A DNA stretch of 64,000 bases from Morella rubra (Eukaryota > Streptophyta > Magnoliopsida > Fagales > Myricaceae): assembly GCA_003952965.2 (NCBI GenBank), contig CM025854.1, positions 15,850,247 through 15,914,246 on the forward strand, given 5' to 3'. Position numbers and translations under genes: made by a program. A model generated the notes under the pieces. The model worked only from the letters and a program-made list of their open reading frames with translations. It was not told the DNA's origin and made no database searches. The number at the start of each line of letters is the position of its first letter. The stretch's first letter is position 1. Shown here piece by piece: positions 12,971 through 24,654 of this stretch.

Positions 12971-13378
12971 TAAGCTTAATTAATCTATTAGTTCCTGTGG
13001 TTTAACTTTTTTATAATTTAGTCCTTCAGTTTTAATTTTTCTCCTGCGAGTCCTTGGAATTAACTACTTATCTCAAAAACGTCTTTTCGTTGAATCTCAG
13101 TATTATAAATGACATAATATGCCTATGTGGCTAATGGAAAATAAGTCACTATCAATTATAAGTCAACATCTAGATTCACTTAGTCTAGGTCCCTTAATAA
13201 TGACATGTTTTTTGTTATCGAAATATGCCTATGTGCCTTGTTTGTGGTCCGTGTTTGGACGGAATAACCTACTTAGGACAAGTAATTACCCTAAAGACTC
13301 TTTGAGAAAAAAATTAAAACTGAATGACCAAATTAAGAGAAAAGTTAAAGCAGAACGACTAACAGATTAATTAAGCTA
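12971..13378. repeat. Fold-back MITE about 400 bp
   Basis: The left end AGCTTAATTAATCTATTAGT is mirrored by the reverse complement of the right end, AGCTTAATTAATCTGTTAGT. The match continues through TTTAACTTTT and CAGTTTTAATTTTT for about 100 bp on each side, with a non-coding centre. Confidence 0.6.
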
Positions 13379-13443
13379 AATTGAGAAAAATTTTAATCAC
13401 ACCCATATCAGGCTAGTGATTCTTAGATGAGACCAATACCCCT

Positions 13444-13640
13444 TATTGAATAACAAGAATTTGAAAAGCAAACTGAGTATATGGTTCCTAAGAGAGAGGC
13501 TCAGATTTTACAATTATACAGCTATTCCTACAAATTTGTCATCATATTTAATGTTTAGTGTACATGTATAAAATGTACTTGTGTTAAAGAAATTAAATAA
13601 GAAAAAGAACCATTTTTTCCATTGGTCTTCATTCTCTTTA
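13444..13640 (+). repeat. 5' LTR of copia-A
   Basis: TTGAATAACAAGAATTTGAA near its start, GAGAGGCTCAG, AAAATGTACTTGTGTTAAAG and GAACCATTTTT reappear in the same order in the 3' LTR (29051-30010 without its insertion). The 3' copy lacks about 64 bp present here between GGCTCAGAT and AAAATGTACTTG. The start reads TATTGAAT rather than the usual TGTTGAAT, consistent with decay. Confidence 0.6.
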
Positions 13641-13653
13641 TGATATCAGAGCA
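13641..13653 (+). other. Primer-binding site of copia-A
   Basis: TGATATCAGAGCA directly follows the 5' LTR and matches the initiator tRNA-Met primer site (consensus TGGTATCAGAGC) with one change. Confidence 0.6.
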
Positions 13654-13674
13654 AACCTTAGACTCACATGAACC

Positions 13675-13852
13675 ATGACTTCTAACGATTCAAACAACTC
13701 CTCACGCAAAGAAACCATCCCACCCTCCCCTTCCTTTCCTGCACCAATGCAAATTCATTGTCTTGTTACCATTAAGTTGAATTGTGAAATTTCCTTCTCT
13801 CGAATGTACAAATTGTGCCTTACTATGCAGCTAACACATCTACAGCTATGTT
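13675..13852 (+). pseudogene. N-terminal piece of copia-A gag
   Basis: Starts MTSNDSNNSSRKETIPPSPS and reads to HCLVTIKLN, the conserved gag N-terminal block (usually followed by SNFLLW). A frameshift follows, since NFLLSNVQIVPYYAAN is in another frame. The reading is then cut at 13852 by the solo LTR insertion. It resumes at 25702 with VDGSI, so the break falls inside what was one gag gene. Confidence 0.65.
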
Positions 13853-13939
13853 TGTGATAACCCGATTTTCTTTATAAAAAAAAAATATATTTTGCGAATG
13901 TTGGGAGTTGAACTTAGATATGGGAATCCACTACAAAAA

Positions 13940-14240
13940 AACAGGTCTATAGCGGCGGTCGATAAAACCGCCGCTATATACCCCATATCCCGGCGGTTTA
14001 CTTAAAACGTGACTGAAAAGAAGCCTATAGCGGCGGTTAGAAACCGCTGCTATAAATCCAATATAGCAGCAGTCCTGTAGCGGCGGTTGTTGCCCGTCGC
14101 TATATACCACCTGTAGCAGCAGTCACTATAGCGGTAGTTAGTGACCGCCGCTATAGACCGACTGTAGCGACGGTGTTGTCAAAACCGTGGCTATAAGGCC
14201 AATCTATAGCGGCGGTCACTGACCGCCGCTATAGAATGTA
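13940..14240. repeat. Left subterminal repeat array of the CACTA element
   Basis: About six hairpin-forming units pair TATAGCGGCGGT with ACCGCCGCTATA, for example at 13950-13980, 14030-14052 and 14204-14234. Some have drifted to AGCAGCAGT. In characterised En/Spm elements such subterminal motifs bind the TnpA protein; that role is inferred here. Confidence 0.85.
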
Positions 14241-14249
14241 TACCTACAA

Positions 14250-14995
14250 CAAGCGTTTTTGTTAAACACGCGTTTCACTAAATCCCATCCCCTCTTCGCG
14301 ATTTCTGCTCCCCCTTTCCCCCCGCAAATTTCAGCTCCCCCCCTTCGCGAATTTCAGCTCCCCCCCTCCCATTCGAACTTCAAATCCCCTCCCCCCTTTT
14401 GAACTTCGCGAATTTCAGCTCCCCCCCATTTGAACTTCACGAAAATCACCCCCATTCTCCCCCTTCGCAAAAACAAAACCTAACCCTAAGCTGCCACTTG
14501 CCGTTGCCGCCGCCAGTCCCCCCCAAGCTGCCATCTCTCGCCGTCGCCTTGCGCTATACAGAGGCAGAGCTTGCTCTCTCTCTAAGAACCCTAAGCTGCC
14601 ACCCACGGTCTCTCTCTCTCTCTCCTCTCACACACTCTCATAAGTCATATGTTATCTTCCTGCAGAGTTTGCAAATTGCAAGTGCTTTGGCTGTGGCTTT
14701 GGCTTTGGCTTGCTTGTGAATCTGTGATTGCCGATTGGTAGACGACGGTTTGTTGTCTTTGCTTATAGTTGGACAGCAAATCAGAAATAATTTGGAGTAT
14801 TGGTTTTGCATTGCTGTTCAGGTCAGTGACTCAGACTCAATGTATATTTTCGTATTTTATAAAATATGAATGAAATTAATTATATGGAGATTGGAGGTCA
14901 GGGCTTATGAATTGGATTATTGGGTTCTGTTGTGTTGGCGATTGATTTTGTTGGAGATTGGAGATTGGTTGGAGATTGTTGGAGTGTTGGCTTAT
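14250..14995 (+). other. C-rich leader of the CACTA element
   Basis: Strongly pyrimidine-rich, with repeats of CAGCTCCCCCC and TTCGCGAATTTC-like units at 14280-14430 and CT runs at 14575-14625. It resembles a transcribed 5' leader for the downstream transposase genes. A possible first splice donor lies at CAGGTCAGTG near 14818. The proline/serine-rich open frame at 14399-14719 has no recognisable domain and is not annotated as a gene. Confidence 0.4.
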
Positions 14996-15005
14996 GAATT
15001 GGTTG

Positions 15006-16335
15006 TTGACTTGTTGTATTATACTATTATATGAATTGGAAATATATGAATTGGTTGCAATATGAATTGGAATGTATGAATTTGTTTGAAAATATATGAA
15101 TTGTTGCTGAAAATATATGAATTGATTGCTGAAAATTGGTATGAATTGGTTGCTGGAAAATATGAATTGTAATGTATGAATTGGTTGCCTGAAAATATAT
15201 GAATTGGTTTGTATGAATTGGTTGCTGAAAATATAATTGATTGCTGAAAAATATGTATGAATTGGTTGCTGAAAAATATGAATTGGAATGTATGAATTTA
15301 ATCCTGAAAATATATGAATTGATATGAAGTGGTTGCTGAAAAATATGAATTAAAATGTATGAATTGCTGAAAAATATATTGGAATGTATGAATTTATTCT
15401 GAAAATATATGAATTGGTTTGTATGAATTGCTGAAAAATATGAATTGATTGCTGAATGTATGAAATTTATGCTGGAAATATTAATGTATGAATTTATTCC
15501 TGAAAATATATGAATTGGTTGTATGAATTGGTTGCTGAAAATATATGAATTGATTGCTGAAAAAATAGTAATTGGCATGTATGAATTGGTTGCTGAAAAT
15601 ATATGAATTGATTGCTAAAAAATAGTAATTGGCATGTATGAATTGGTTGCTGAAAAATATGAATTGGAATGTATGAATTGGTTGCTGGAAATATATGAAT
15701 TGAAATGTATGAATTTATTGCTGAAAATATATGAATTGAAATATATGAATTGATTGCTGAAAAATAGTAATTGGAATGTATGAATTTATTGCTGAAAATA
15801 TATGAATTGGTTTGTATGAATTGGTTGCTGAAAATATATGAATTGATTGCTGAAAAATAGTAATTGGAATGTATGAATTGGTTGTTGAAAAATATGAATT
15901 GGAATGTATGAATTGGTTGCTGGAAATATATGAATTGGAATGTATGAATTTATTGCTGAAAATATATGAATTGGTTTGATGAATTGGTTGCTGAAAATAT
16001 ATGAATTGATTTGTATGAATTGCTGAAAATGTATATGAATTGGTTGTTGAAAAATATGAATTAAAATGTATGAATTCATTGCTGGAAATATATGAATTGG
16101 AATGTATGAATTTATTGCTGAAAATATATGAATTGGTTTGTATGAATTGTTGCTGAAAATATATGAATTGATTGCTGAAAAATAGTAATTGGAATGTATG
16201 AATTGGTTACTGAAAAATATGAATTGAATGTATGAATTGGTTGCTGAAAAATATGAATTGGAATGTATGAATTTATTGCTAAAAATATATGGATTGGTTG
16301 TTGTATTATATTATTATATGAATTAGAATGCCGAG
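15006..16335 (+). repeat. Minisatellite of ATGAATTGGTTGCTGAAAATAT-like units inside CACTA
   Basis: More than forty imperfect copies built from ATGAATTGGTTGCTGAAAAT, ATGAATTGGAATGT and ATGAATTTATTGCTGAAAAT alternate irregularly over 1.3 kb. There is local higher-order repetition, for example the block GATTGCTGAAAAATAGTAAT recurs at least five times. Long open frames on the reverse strand (Asn/Ser/Ile/Phe repeats) are by-products of the repeat and not genes. Confidence 0.9.
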
Positions 16336-17280
16336 TCTGTTTATAGTTGCTAAAAATGTATAGTTTGTTTATTTGATTTGATTGATTATAGACTATAGTT
16401 GCTATATATTTGGTTGCTAAATTGGGTTGTATAATTTAACAAATATAATTTGCAGAGACTACAAAGTGATTTAGTGTTAATTTTGTTTTTATTTTTTATG
16501 TTTTGTTATTTATTTATTTGTTAAGTAGTTTTAATTTTTTTTTTTTTTATGTTTTGTTATTTCTGTTAAGTTGTATGTTAATGTTTGATTCGATTAACAT
16601 GTGATCTATAGTTACTTAGTAGTTATTAATTATATACGTATGTAGTATATTTGAATTGAGTAATTTAGTTCTATATACTTATATCGGAATGAATTTTTTT
16701 AGGGAATAAGGCTACAATTTATCATTTTTAACAATCTGCAAAAAAACAGAGCAATAATATGCAATTTTAGTCTTTTACCGTATATGGATAATGAAATGGG
16801 TCCAAACTAAATAAGGATTAAATATTATATGTTATAGGCATTTGCACAAAAATCAAGAAGCCCATTATAGTTTTACAGGGCTTAAAACGCTAGTAACAAA
16901 GCTTAAAATGACCTTAAATCATCTAATGCGAGTAAGAAATAAAAGGTTCAATTTTGTTCATAAATAATCTTTCGATGGTCTTTAATTGATGTCCAAAAGT
17001 TGTGTGATTGTAGAAGTAAAGCTTGTAACTAGGTTCCCTTACTTTATTGATGTCCAAAAGCCCGCTGTTTTTACTATTTTTTTTGGACCAGGTATCTTTA
17101 TTAAAAATCTATTTTTCAATTTTCTTTGACAGTTGAACTCAATAGTCTCAACTACAGTGGTTTTCTCACTGTGATTGAGGGACACTAGGTGACTTGCCGA
17201 TAACATATTACTCTTTCACAGGTCAGTGGTATTTTGAATCTCTTCATCAATTACTATTGTTTGTTCTTTTTTCCTTTTTT

Positions 17281-17520
17281 TTTGGAGATTGGAGTTTGTG
17301 GATTTTATTGGAAGGCGGAGGGCAGAGCTAACTATTATTGGAGATGTTGGTGTTTGTGGGTTTTGTTGGAAGGCGGAGGGTAGGGCTAACTATTATTTGT
17401 TATTGGTTCTGTGGAGTTTATTGAGATGTTGGTGTTTGTGGGTTTTGTTGGAAGGCGGAAGGTAGGGCTAACTATTATTTGTTGTTGGTTCTGTGGAGTT
17501 TATTGGAGATTGGAGGGGTA
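17281..17520 (+). repeat. Three direct repeats of about 60-85 bp
   Basis: The block GTTGGAAGGCGGAGGGTAGG plus GCTAACTATTATT occurs three times (near 17310, 17367 and 17450), each preceded by TTTGTGG(G/A)TTTT. It lies upstream of the TNP2 remnant within the CACTA element and is non-coding. Confidence 0.7.
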
Positions 17521-17877
17521 ATTGTTATATGATGTTGTTATGTGTTTTTGTTGGAGATTGGAGGACAAAGTTTGTGTTATTCAATATTTAATGTTTGTTT
17601 GTTTATCTATGTTTTAACTTTTGAGATCACTTCCTGGTGGATACCTCTACACTGACGTTGGAGGTCTAACTTGAGGTGAAACGAAGCCAGTCCTCTTTAC
17701 GGAGGGATCTCTAAGTTTAATAATGTTGTATGCTGTTTAATTACAGTTTTGTTTGTATTTATGTGTGTTTGTTTATTAATTATGTTAGTTTATAGCAAAA
17801 TCTTGATAAAATGTGATGAACATTAAAATGATGCATAATCTTTTTTGTTGCATTTCATATAGTTATTACTGTCGCTC

Positions 17878-20800
17878 ATAGACAAGAGTTGGATGAAAAA
17901 GAAACGCGGGACAAGAGAATATGTGTTGGAAGTCAATGAGTTTCTAGGTTTTGCATCTAAGAGTATGGGTAGTGATGAGAGAATTTGTTGCCCTTGTGTA
18001 AAGTGCGTCAATTACAAGAGGTATAACATCAGTACAGGTACATGATCATTTGGTCCAATATGGGATGTCTCCGGTTACGATTATTGGTTTGCGCATGGTG
18101 AATTGCGAGATAGGGCAGCATCTAGTCATCCCTCTATTTCTGTTGCAGATAATGAAATGTGTGAACCATCATCTGGGCTGCATGAACTATTACACGAGGT
18201 ATTTCCATTAGTACCGGAAACACAATCCCATAATGTACGAGAACAAAGAGATCCACTTCCTACTGAAAATACTGCAAAGTTTTATGACATGCTTAAAGAT
18301 GCAGACGATCCTTTGTATGAAGGGTGCATAAAATTTAGTAAGTTAACTGCTGTTGTACAGTTATACCATTTGAAGTGCATGGGAGGTTGGAGTAATACCT
18401 CTTTTACGTGGTTACTCCAAACACTGGGTGATATGCTCCCTGCGGGTGCTAAATTGCCAAAGGACACTTATGAAGCTAAAAAATACATGAAAGGGTTAGG
18501 ACTTGGATATGAAAAGATTCCTGTTTGTCCAAACGGTTGTATGTTGTTTTGGAATGAGAATGAGAAGTTAGAAGTTTGTTCAAAGTGTGGAGCATCAAAA
18601 TGGAAGGGCAATGGGGAGGGAAATATTTTCTCACAGAATGAAGGTGGATCATCCAAGAGATCCAAGAAAAAACCGGAGAAAGCAGCGCTTGCAGAGATTA
18701 TTCATGTCCTCAAAAACTGCTTCTCATATGAAATGGCATCAGATGGACGTGTAAATGATGGGTTGTTAAGGCATCCGGCCGATGGTCAAGCTTGGAAGGC
18801 ATTTGATGCACAGTATGCTGATTTTGCTTCTGATCCTCGTAATGTTAGGCTTGGGTTAGCAGTGGATGGGTTTAATCCTTTTGAGAACATGAGCACTAGT
18901 CATAGCACATGGCCAGTGATATTAGTACCATATAACTTGCCTCCTTGGATGTACATGAAACGTTCATCTTTAATGTTGTCATTACTTATTCCTAGACCGA
19001 AATCTCCTTCTTTCAAGATTGATGTATATCTAGAGCCATTGATATTGAGAGTTAAAGAGTTGTATGGATCTTAGATTAGATACTTATGACATTGCTACGA
19101 AAGATATGTTTAAGATGCGTACGGCATTGATGTGGACAATTAACAATTTTCCTGCATATGGTGACCTCTCGGATGGAATGTACAAACGGGACGTCTTCAT
19201 GTTCATGTTGTATGTATCAGACTTGGTCACTGTGGTTGGATAATGGTGGTAACAAAAATTTTGCTACATGGGGCATAGACGGTTCTTACTATTAAATCAA
19301 GGTGGAGAAGAGAGATATCAAAGATCATTTGATGTACTTATGAATGGCTCCACCACCCAATTTTATGACTGGTGATGACATTTTGAGGGAATTACATGGG
19401 CACTTTACATTTTGAGTCAAGTGTATGGAAGAAGCAAAGTATTTTCATTCACATTGCCTTATTGGAAGGATATATGTTACGCGCAATTATCTGATGTGAT
19501 GCATATAGAGAAAAACGTAGTGGACAATATCATTGGTACATTGTTAGATGTGACAGGAAGACAAAAAGGCAACTACAAGGCAAGTCTTGACTTACAAAGC
19601 ATGGGAATAAGACATGATCTCCATCCAAAGATCACTGATCGTAAGAAATGTGCATTTGCCTGGTGCTTGCTACTTAATGACTCGCGAAGAGAAAGAATGT
19701 TTCCTAAAAGTGATAAAGAATGTGCAATTGCCGGATGGTTTTTGCTTCGAACATATCACGTTGTGTCAAGCTTTAAACACTTAATATCATAGGTTTGAAG
19801 AGTCATGACTGTCACATCTTGATGCAGCATTTGATGCCTTTTGCAATACGAAGATCGTTGTCAAGCATGGTTTGTTCTCCTTTGATCTCATTGTCATGTT
19901 TCTTTAGAGAAATTTGTTCCAAAACATTACGAATAGAGGACTTAGATCGACTTGAGAGCTCAAATTCCTATAACATTGTGTCAAATTGAAAGGATATTTC
20001 GCCTGCATTCTTTACTGTATGGTGCACTTGGTCACATTGCTAGTTGCAGAATGTAAGATAGTCGGACCGGTTCAACTTCGGTGGATGTATCCTATTGAAA
20101 GGTAATATTATTATAGAGATATGTTACATCACGTTTCTTTGTCACGTGTTTTTTTATGTTTATAAAATGTATATATTGTTGTGTAGGGTGCATGCACCGT
20201 TTCAAATCTTATGTTCGCAACACGGCCGCACCTAAAGGCTCTATTGCTGAGGAGATATAATAGCAATGAATTGTTTTGTTCAAGATATTTAGAATCAGTC
20301 TCAACGATCTTTAATAGATCACCAAAATGTACGATACTATGGGAGGAATATCATTTCGTTCGTCTTGATATGAAAACATGTATGCAGGCTCATCGATATA
20401 TCCTTTTTAATTGCGATGAGTTAATTCAAATTACACGTAAGTGATGTTAGACTTCTTAACTCTTTCATTGAAGCATGTTATTCCGATGAATGGGAATTAA
20501 TTTTTAGTTGTATTCCATGTGTAGAATGCATAAGGATCGATTGAAGAGCAAGAAACCGTAGTAGTTTATGTTGATGATTATGGAGATCGATAGGGATGAT
20601 AGTTTATGAATTGGTTGAGTGTACATATGGTTGTGTTTCGGTAGAATATTATGTAGATTCACTGTCAGCGATAAGATGCATTATGAATTTTGTGACTTAA
20701 TTTGATGTTTGTAGGTTAAAAATATTTTGCATTGAGTTGATTACTTTAAACTTACAAATTAGTTTTAATCTTGATGTTGTTGTTCCAGAGGAAAATAGAT

Positions 20801-21372
20801 ACAAAATATAGACAAGATGAAAGGAGCATCAACATTCCAAATAGAGTTCGATCGCTTGCTAAAGGTCCAAACCCCGAACTAGATAGTGATCGTATGTGTG
20901 ACTGTTGAGACAATGAAATAGAGAACAACTCAAAATAGTGGAGTAGTGTGAATGTTGAAGGGGTATATTACGGGCGATTTAGAAGTAGTCATTGACTTAA
21001 ACTGATTTTGTGAATTTTTGTACTATTCAAATGTGATTAGGTTGACACAGCTATTGGTAGGGGATATAAAGTTGATGAGTTTGGATTCGAACTTGTTAAA
21101 TTTTTCGCGTTTAATGCATACTGGAGATCATTTTCAATGAAGATATTCATCAGACATTGGCACCGTAAAGAACCAAACTAATAGTTAGCAAGTTAGATGG
21201 GAAGTAATTGATGCAAGACCAAACCAAGAGATATATTTGATGCTAGGTAATGATGACGACATAGATGACTACTGTGAAAATGAACCTTACAATTTCAACG
21301 TTGAGCAAATCCTCAAGAATATACAAGATGATTTGACTGGTTTAGAAATGAGGTGGAAGGAACAACACTAGA
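17878..21372 (+). pseudogene. TNP2-like CACTA transposase, broken
   Basis: The N-terminal transposase-associated domain is at 17881-18105 (DKSWMKKKRG ... ICCPCVKC), now starting with ATA instead of ATG. An in-frame TGA at 18043-18045 results from a one-base gain. A one-base loss near 18075 restores the frame, which stays open to 19071. The Transposase_21 core is readable: zinc-ligand pairs CPNGC and CSKCG at 18520-18600, LGLAVDGFNPF near 18850 (first catalytic Asp), LSLLIPRPKSP, FPAYGDLS, then DVMHIEKNVVDN near 19495 (second Asp). MKSHDCHILMQ near 19797 and FFREICSKTLRIEDL follow, and a DUF4216-like tail (RGYKVDEFGFELV) lies at 21063-21372. At least five further frameshifts or stops occur after 19071. 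It is not functional as it stands. Confidence 0.85.
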
Positions 21373-21554
21373 TATACCTCAGGAATTTCCTATGGTATGT
21401 CAAATATCTCTCTGTTAATTGAGTTTTTTTTTACATGCTCAAATTTACGATATATCCGTTTTATTGGCGTTGTTTTGTTTAAGGAAATGTTTTGTGTTGT
21501 TGAATTTTTACATTGAAATCACTTTTATGCATGTTTAAATATTGTATAGGTACA

Positions 21555-23490
21555 ATGACGAGGAAGAGATTCAGGACTATATCTTCTTCATCACAACCAC
21601 CTGTGCCACCATCGCAAGAAGCAACGGCATCACAAGAAGCAACGCCGTCACAGCCACCTACGCATCCTTCAGAACAGGCTACGATGCCATCGTTCGATTA
21701 TGATCAATCTTTGAACGATAACGAAATAATTGGTATGTTCATAACCACAATAGAGATAATCTAAGTTTAATATGTTACTCAATTTAGTTTCACATGCTAA
21801 ATGTGCAGGTGGTACTGAAGTCCGGAAAGTGCGTGGCGGCACGCGGATGACAGACGTCTTGAATCTGAAGGAAGACGAATTGATTCCAGTACAATTCAAT
21901 GGCAATGGGCAGCCATTGGGTAATGAAGGGGGAATATTTAACAAATTCACCGGTTGTGTTGCCCGTGTTGCGAATCAAATCCCCCTAGATGCGGCGGATT
22001 GGCGTAAAGTCCCATTGTCAATAAAAGAGGACTGTTAGAGCCTCATGACGATATAATTTTGGTTATTCGTAACACTTGTTATTCAACTGTATAAATTTAA
22101 TAATTGACGCACCTAACTCTTGGGGTATATTTTGCAGAAATGGTTTACAATCCCCGAGCCTCCATTAGGGGATATTGTCAAGAGCTGGTTCCTCAAAGAT
22201 TTAGGAGAGAAATGGAGGAACTACAAGTGTAGTTTAAAGCATAAATTTTTTGATGAGGCCTTTACGCCTCAGTATGTGAAAAATAATGCTCCAACAGACG
22301 TTAATTTGGAGCAATTTTGCAAATTAGTCGATTTTTGGTATTCTGATGCAGGACGGGTATGACATTATTTATTTGTATTATAGTTTTCATGAATATAACT
22401 TATTATTAATTTTAAATGTCTTGATGTTAATGTAGCATCGAAGTCATGCTGGAAAACAAAATAGATCGCTCCAAACGACGGTCCACACTGCAGGATCAAA
22501 GAGCTTCGCACGTTATGCTCACGAATTGGTATGTAGTACTTCATTAGTTTGTTTAATGTATAGTACTTATCATTACCATTCTTATTTGTAATTTACAATT
22601 TCATCACGAATTCGTGTTTGTGATGCAGGAAAAAGAGAAACAAGTTCCAATCAATCGAGCGGAGTTATATAAAGTGTCCATATGCGTTCTGACGGATCTC
22701 CAATAAATCCGGACGTAGTAGAGAAAATAGTATGTAACTATTACATCAATTTTGATTTGAATGTGCGAATATTAATTCAAAATTTAATTGTATGTTGTAT
22801 TCTCTCAAAGGCGAATGGAGGAGATTGGACTGAACGATTCAGGAGTTCACAAACTTCCAGCGAATTTAGAGTGGATGGCAGCATCGGTTGGTCACCATCT
22901 GACCGATATGCACAAGTGATTGGTCCAGAACGACATGGTCGCATTCGCGGCGTTGGATTAGGACCAACTCCTTTATCTCATCCTGCCAACACCAACGTAA
23001 GATCCAGTCAGCCTGCATCCTCTAGTAACGAGAGAGCGGTATATATGAAAATAGAGTTCAGACGTTGGAGTCTGAAGTAGCATCGCTTAAATCTACAATA
23101 CAAATGATGGCACAAGCTTGGGTAAAAGTTTTATTTACTTATCCTCACGTATTACTATTGATTCTATTTATGTATATTTCGTAGTTAATTAATGTTTGTT
23201 TTTCTGTTGTAGGAGCAACGTCAATACCAAGATGTTGCCAATAACAATCACATTTCACCAGCAATTCATAGATCATCTCATGCAAGTCGGAAAACGAGTG
23301 TTGGTAAGATACTAACATAAATGAATACTGCCATTAATTTAATTTTAAGTGTGTACTAAGCTCTTTTATCTTTGTTCATGTCATTACTGTTTGTTAATTT
23401 TTCAATATTGCAATAGCAGACAATGCCGATGATGTAGAAAGTGCAGGAGCAGATGGTGCTGATGAAGCTGCTGAAGGTGGAGAGGATTAA
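21555..23490 (+). pseudogene. TnpA-like (Ptta/En/Spm) gene with introns, frame-broken
   Basis: Starts MTRKRFRTISSSSQPPVPPS. Exon 1 ends at 21732 with donor GTATGT, and exon 2 begins at 21809 after TGTGCAG, joining in frame as EIIGGTEVRKVRGGTRM. Further exons carry KWFTIPEPPLGDIVKSWF (from 22138), HRSHAGKQNRSLQTTVHTAG, SDGSPINPDVVEKI, ANGGDWTERFRSSQ and an acidic tail ADNADDVESAGADGADEAAE ending at 23490. This is the Transposase_24 family, thought to bind the subterminal repeats. A one-base loss near 22677 and a two-base AT gain in TATATAT near 23045 each break the frame, so it is probably inactive. Confidence 0.75.
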
Positions 23491-23734
23491 ATTTATAGTT
23501 ATTTGTTGTTAAATGTCATGACTTGTTAGTTTTTAGACTATTGAGAAAATGCCCTTCACTTATTTTTGTTTGATGCAAAACTTGTAAGACATGCTTATAA
23601 TGAAATATATTTTGTTTTATTACACTTTTCTTTGTTTGCATTAATCAATTAAAATCTATAACAAAATTTGTATGGCAGGAAAATATAAAAAAAAAAACGA
23701 AATTCGAATAATAAAAAAAAAAAACAGCACACCT

Positions 23735-24090
23735 TTAGCGGCGGTCACTGATCGCCGTTATATGTAAACCAATGGAAAGGGTTATAGTAGCGGTCATGTG
23801 ACCGCAGCTATATGACCGCTGCTATAATCTGTAGCGACGGTCAATTGACTGCCGCTATAGAACTTCTGCGGAAAAAACCGCAACCGCGGTTGGGCCTATA
23901 GCGGCGGTCAGGCCGTCGCTATATGACCGCCCCTATAGAGCCGCTGTCTTCGCCAGCGGTCTTTATAACCACGGCTATAGAACTATACCGACGGTGATAT
24001 AGCGGCGGTTAAAAAACCGCTGCTAGAGACTATAGCAGCGGTTTTGGGGCCTAAAGCGGCAGTTGACGACCGCCGCTATAGGTGGTTTTG
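23735..24090. repeat. Right subterminal repeat array of the CACTA element
   Basis: At least eight TATAGCGGCGGT-like units in both orientations (for example at 23733, 23820, 23898, 23998 and 24074) mirror the left array and end at the inverted CACTA terminus. Confidence 0.85.
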
Positions 24091-24417
24091 TTTTTAGTGA
24101 TCAAAAGCAAAAACCACTAGGCCAGGTGTGTTTGTGTTGTCCATAATGTAGTTTTAGTTTCTTTAAACGTATTCCGGGTTTATTTGAAAATAAAAGGGAA
24201 TCGCGAGCTTCAAACCCCTGTGCTGAAAGGAGGAGTTTCGCAGCTTAACTATTAGGGTGCTTCACTTGTTTGGTTATTGTAATTGAAGGTGTATTTTACT
24301 TAAACCCGTTTCGGTTGATTTGGAATTTTAAGTGAAGCGGTACGTTTTGTTCTTCTTTTTACCCAAACCCTAAAATCTCTCTTTTTTTGCCATAGCCGTC
24401 GTTTCTTCATCCTTTAA

Positions 24418-24453
<36 letters not shown>

Positions 24454-24646
24454 TTATTTTCTCTTTCGTTTATGCACCTTTTCGTCTAATTTCTATAGGT
24501 TTTCATCTCTAATGCTTATTCCTCAAAGTTTCTTTTCGTTTTGAGCAATTAATGACAGTGATGGAGGGTTTGCGAAAGGACATATGAAGGTATTCTGATT
24601 TGGACGGTTTGGATTAATTTCGTCTTGTAATTAAGTCCCCCTCACC

Positions 24647-24654
24647 TATAAAAA
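24647..24654 (+). promoter_or_regulatory. TATA box of the solo LTR
   Basis: CTATAAAAAGGGC is a canonical plant TATA element inside the LTR. It could still drive transcription toward copia-A and, further on, antisense to the QWRF gene. That activity is not shown by the sequence. Confidence 0.45.

Larger units (their letters stand above)
13929..24099 (+). mobile_element. CACTA (En/Spm, CMC) DNA transposon, 10.2 kb
   Basis: Left end CACTACAAAAAAACAGG at 13929; right end TTTTTAGTG at 24099, that is CACTAAAAAC inverted. The perfect 3-bp target duplication ATC lies at 13926-13928 and 24100-24102. Both ends carry arrays of the subterminal motif TATAGCGGCGGT in both orientations. Inside are a TNP2-like transposase (17878-21372) and a TnpA-like gene (21555-23490), in the order typical of plant CACTA elements. 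Both genes carry frameshifts, so the copy looks defective, though its ends look intact and could be mobilised in trans. Confidence 0.92.

Noticed and set aside
14399..14719. Proline/serine-rich 106-residue open frame
   Set aside because: It lies in the C-rich leader of the CACTA element, is caused by CT repeats and has no domain.
15027..16079. Two reverse-strand open frames of 183 and 97 residues rich in Asn, Ser, Ile and Phe
   Set aside because: They are translations of the minisatellite and have no independent coding signal.
15006..16335. Possible CRISPR-like array
   Set aside because: Repeats are imperfect, contiguous and without unique spacers; plant nuclear DNA; it is a minisatellite.
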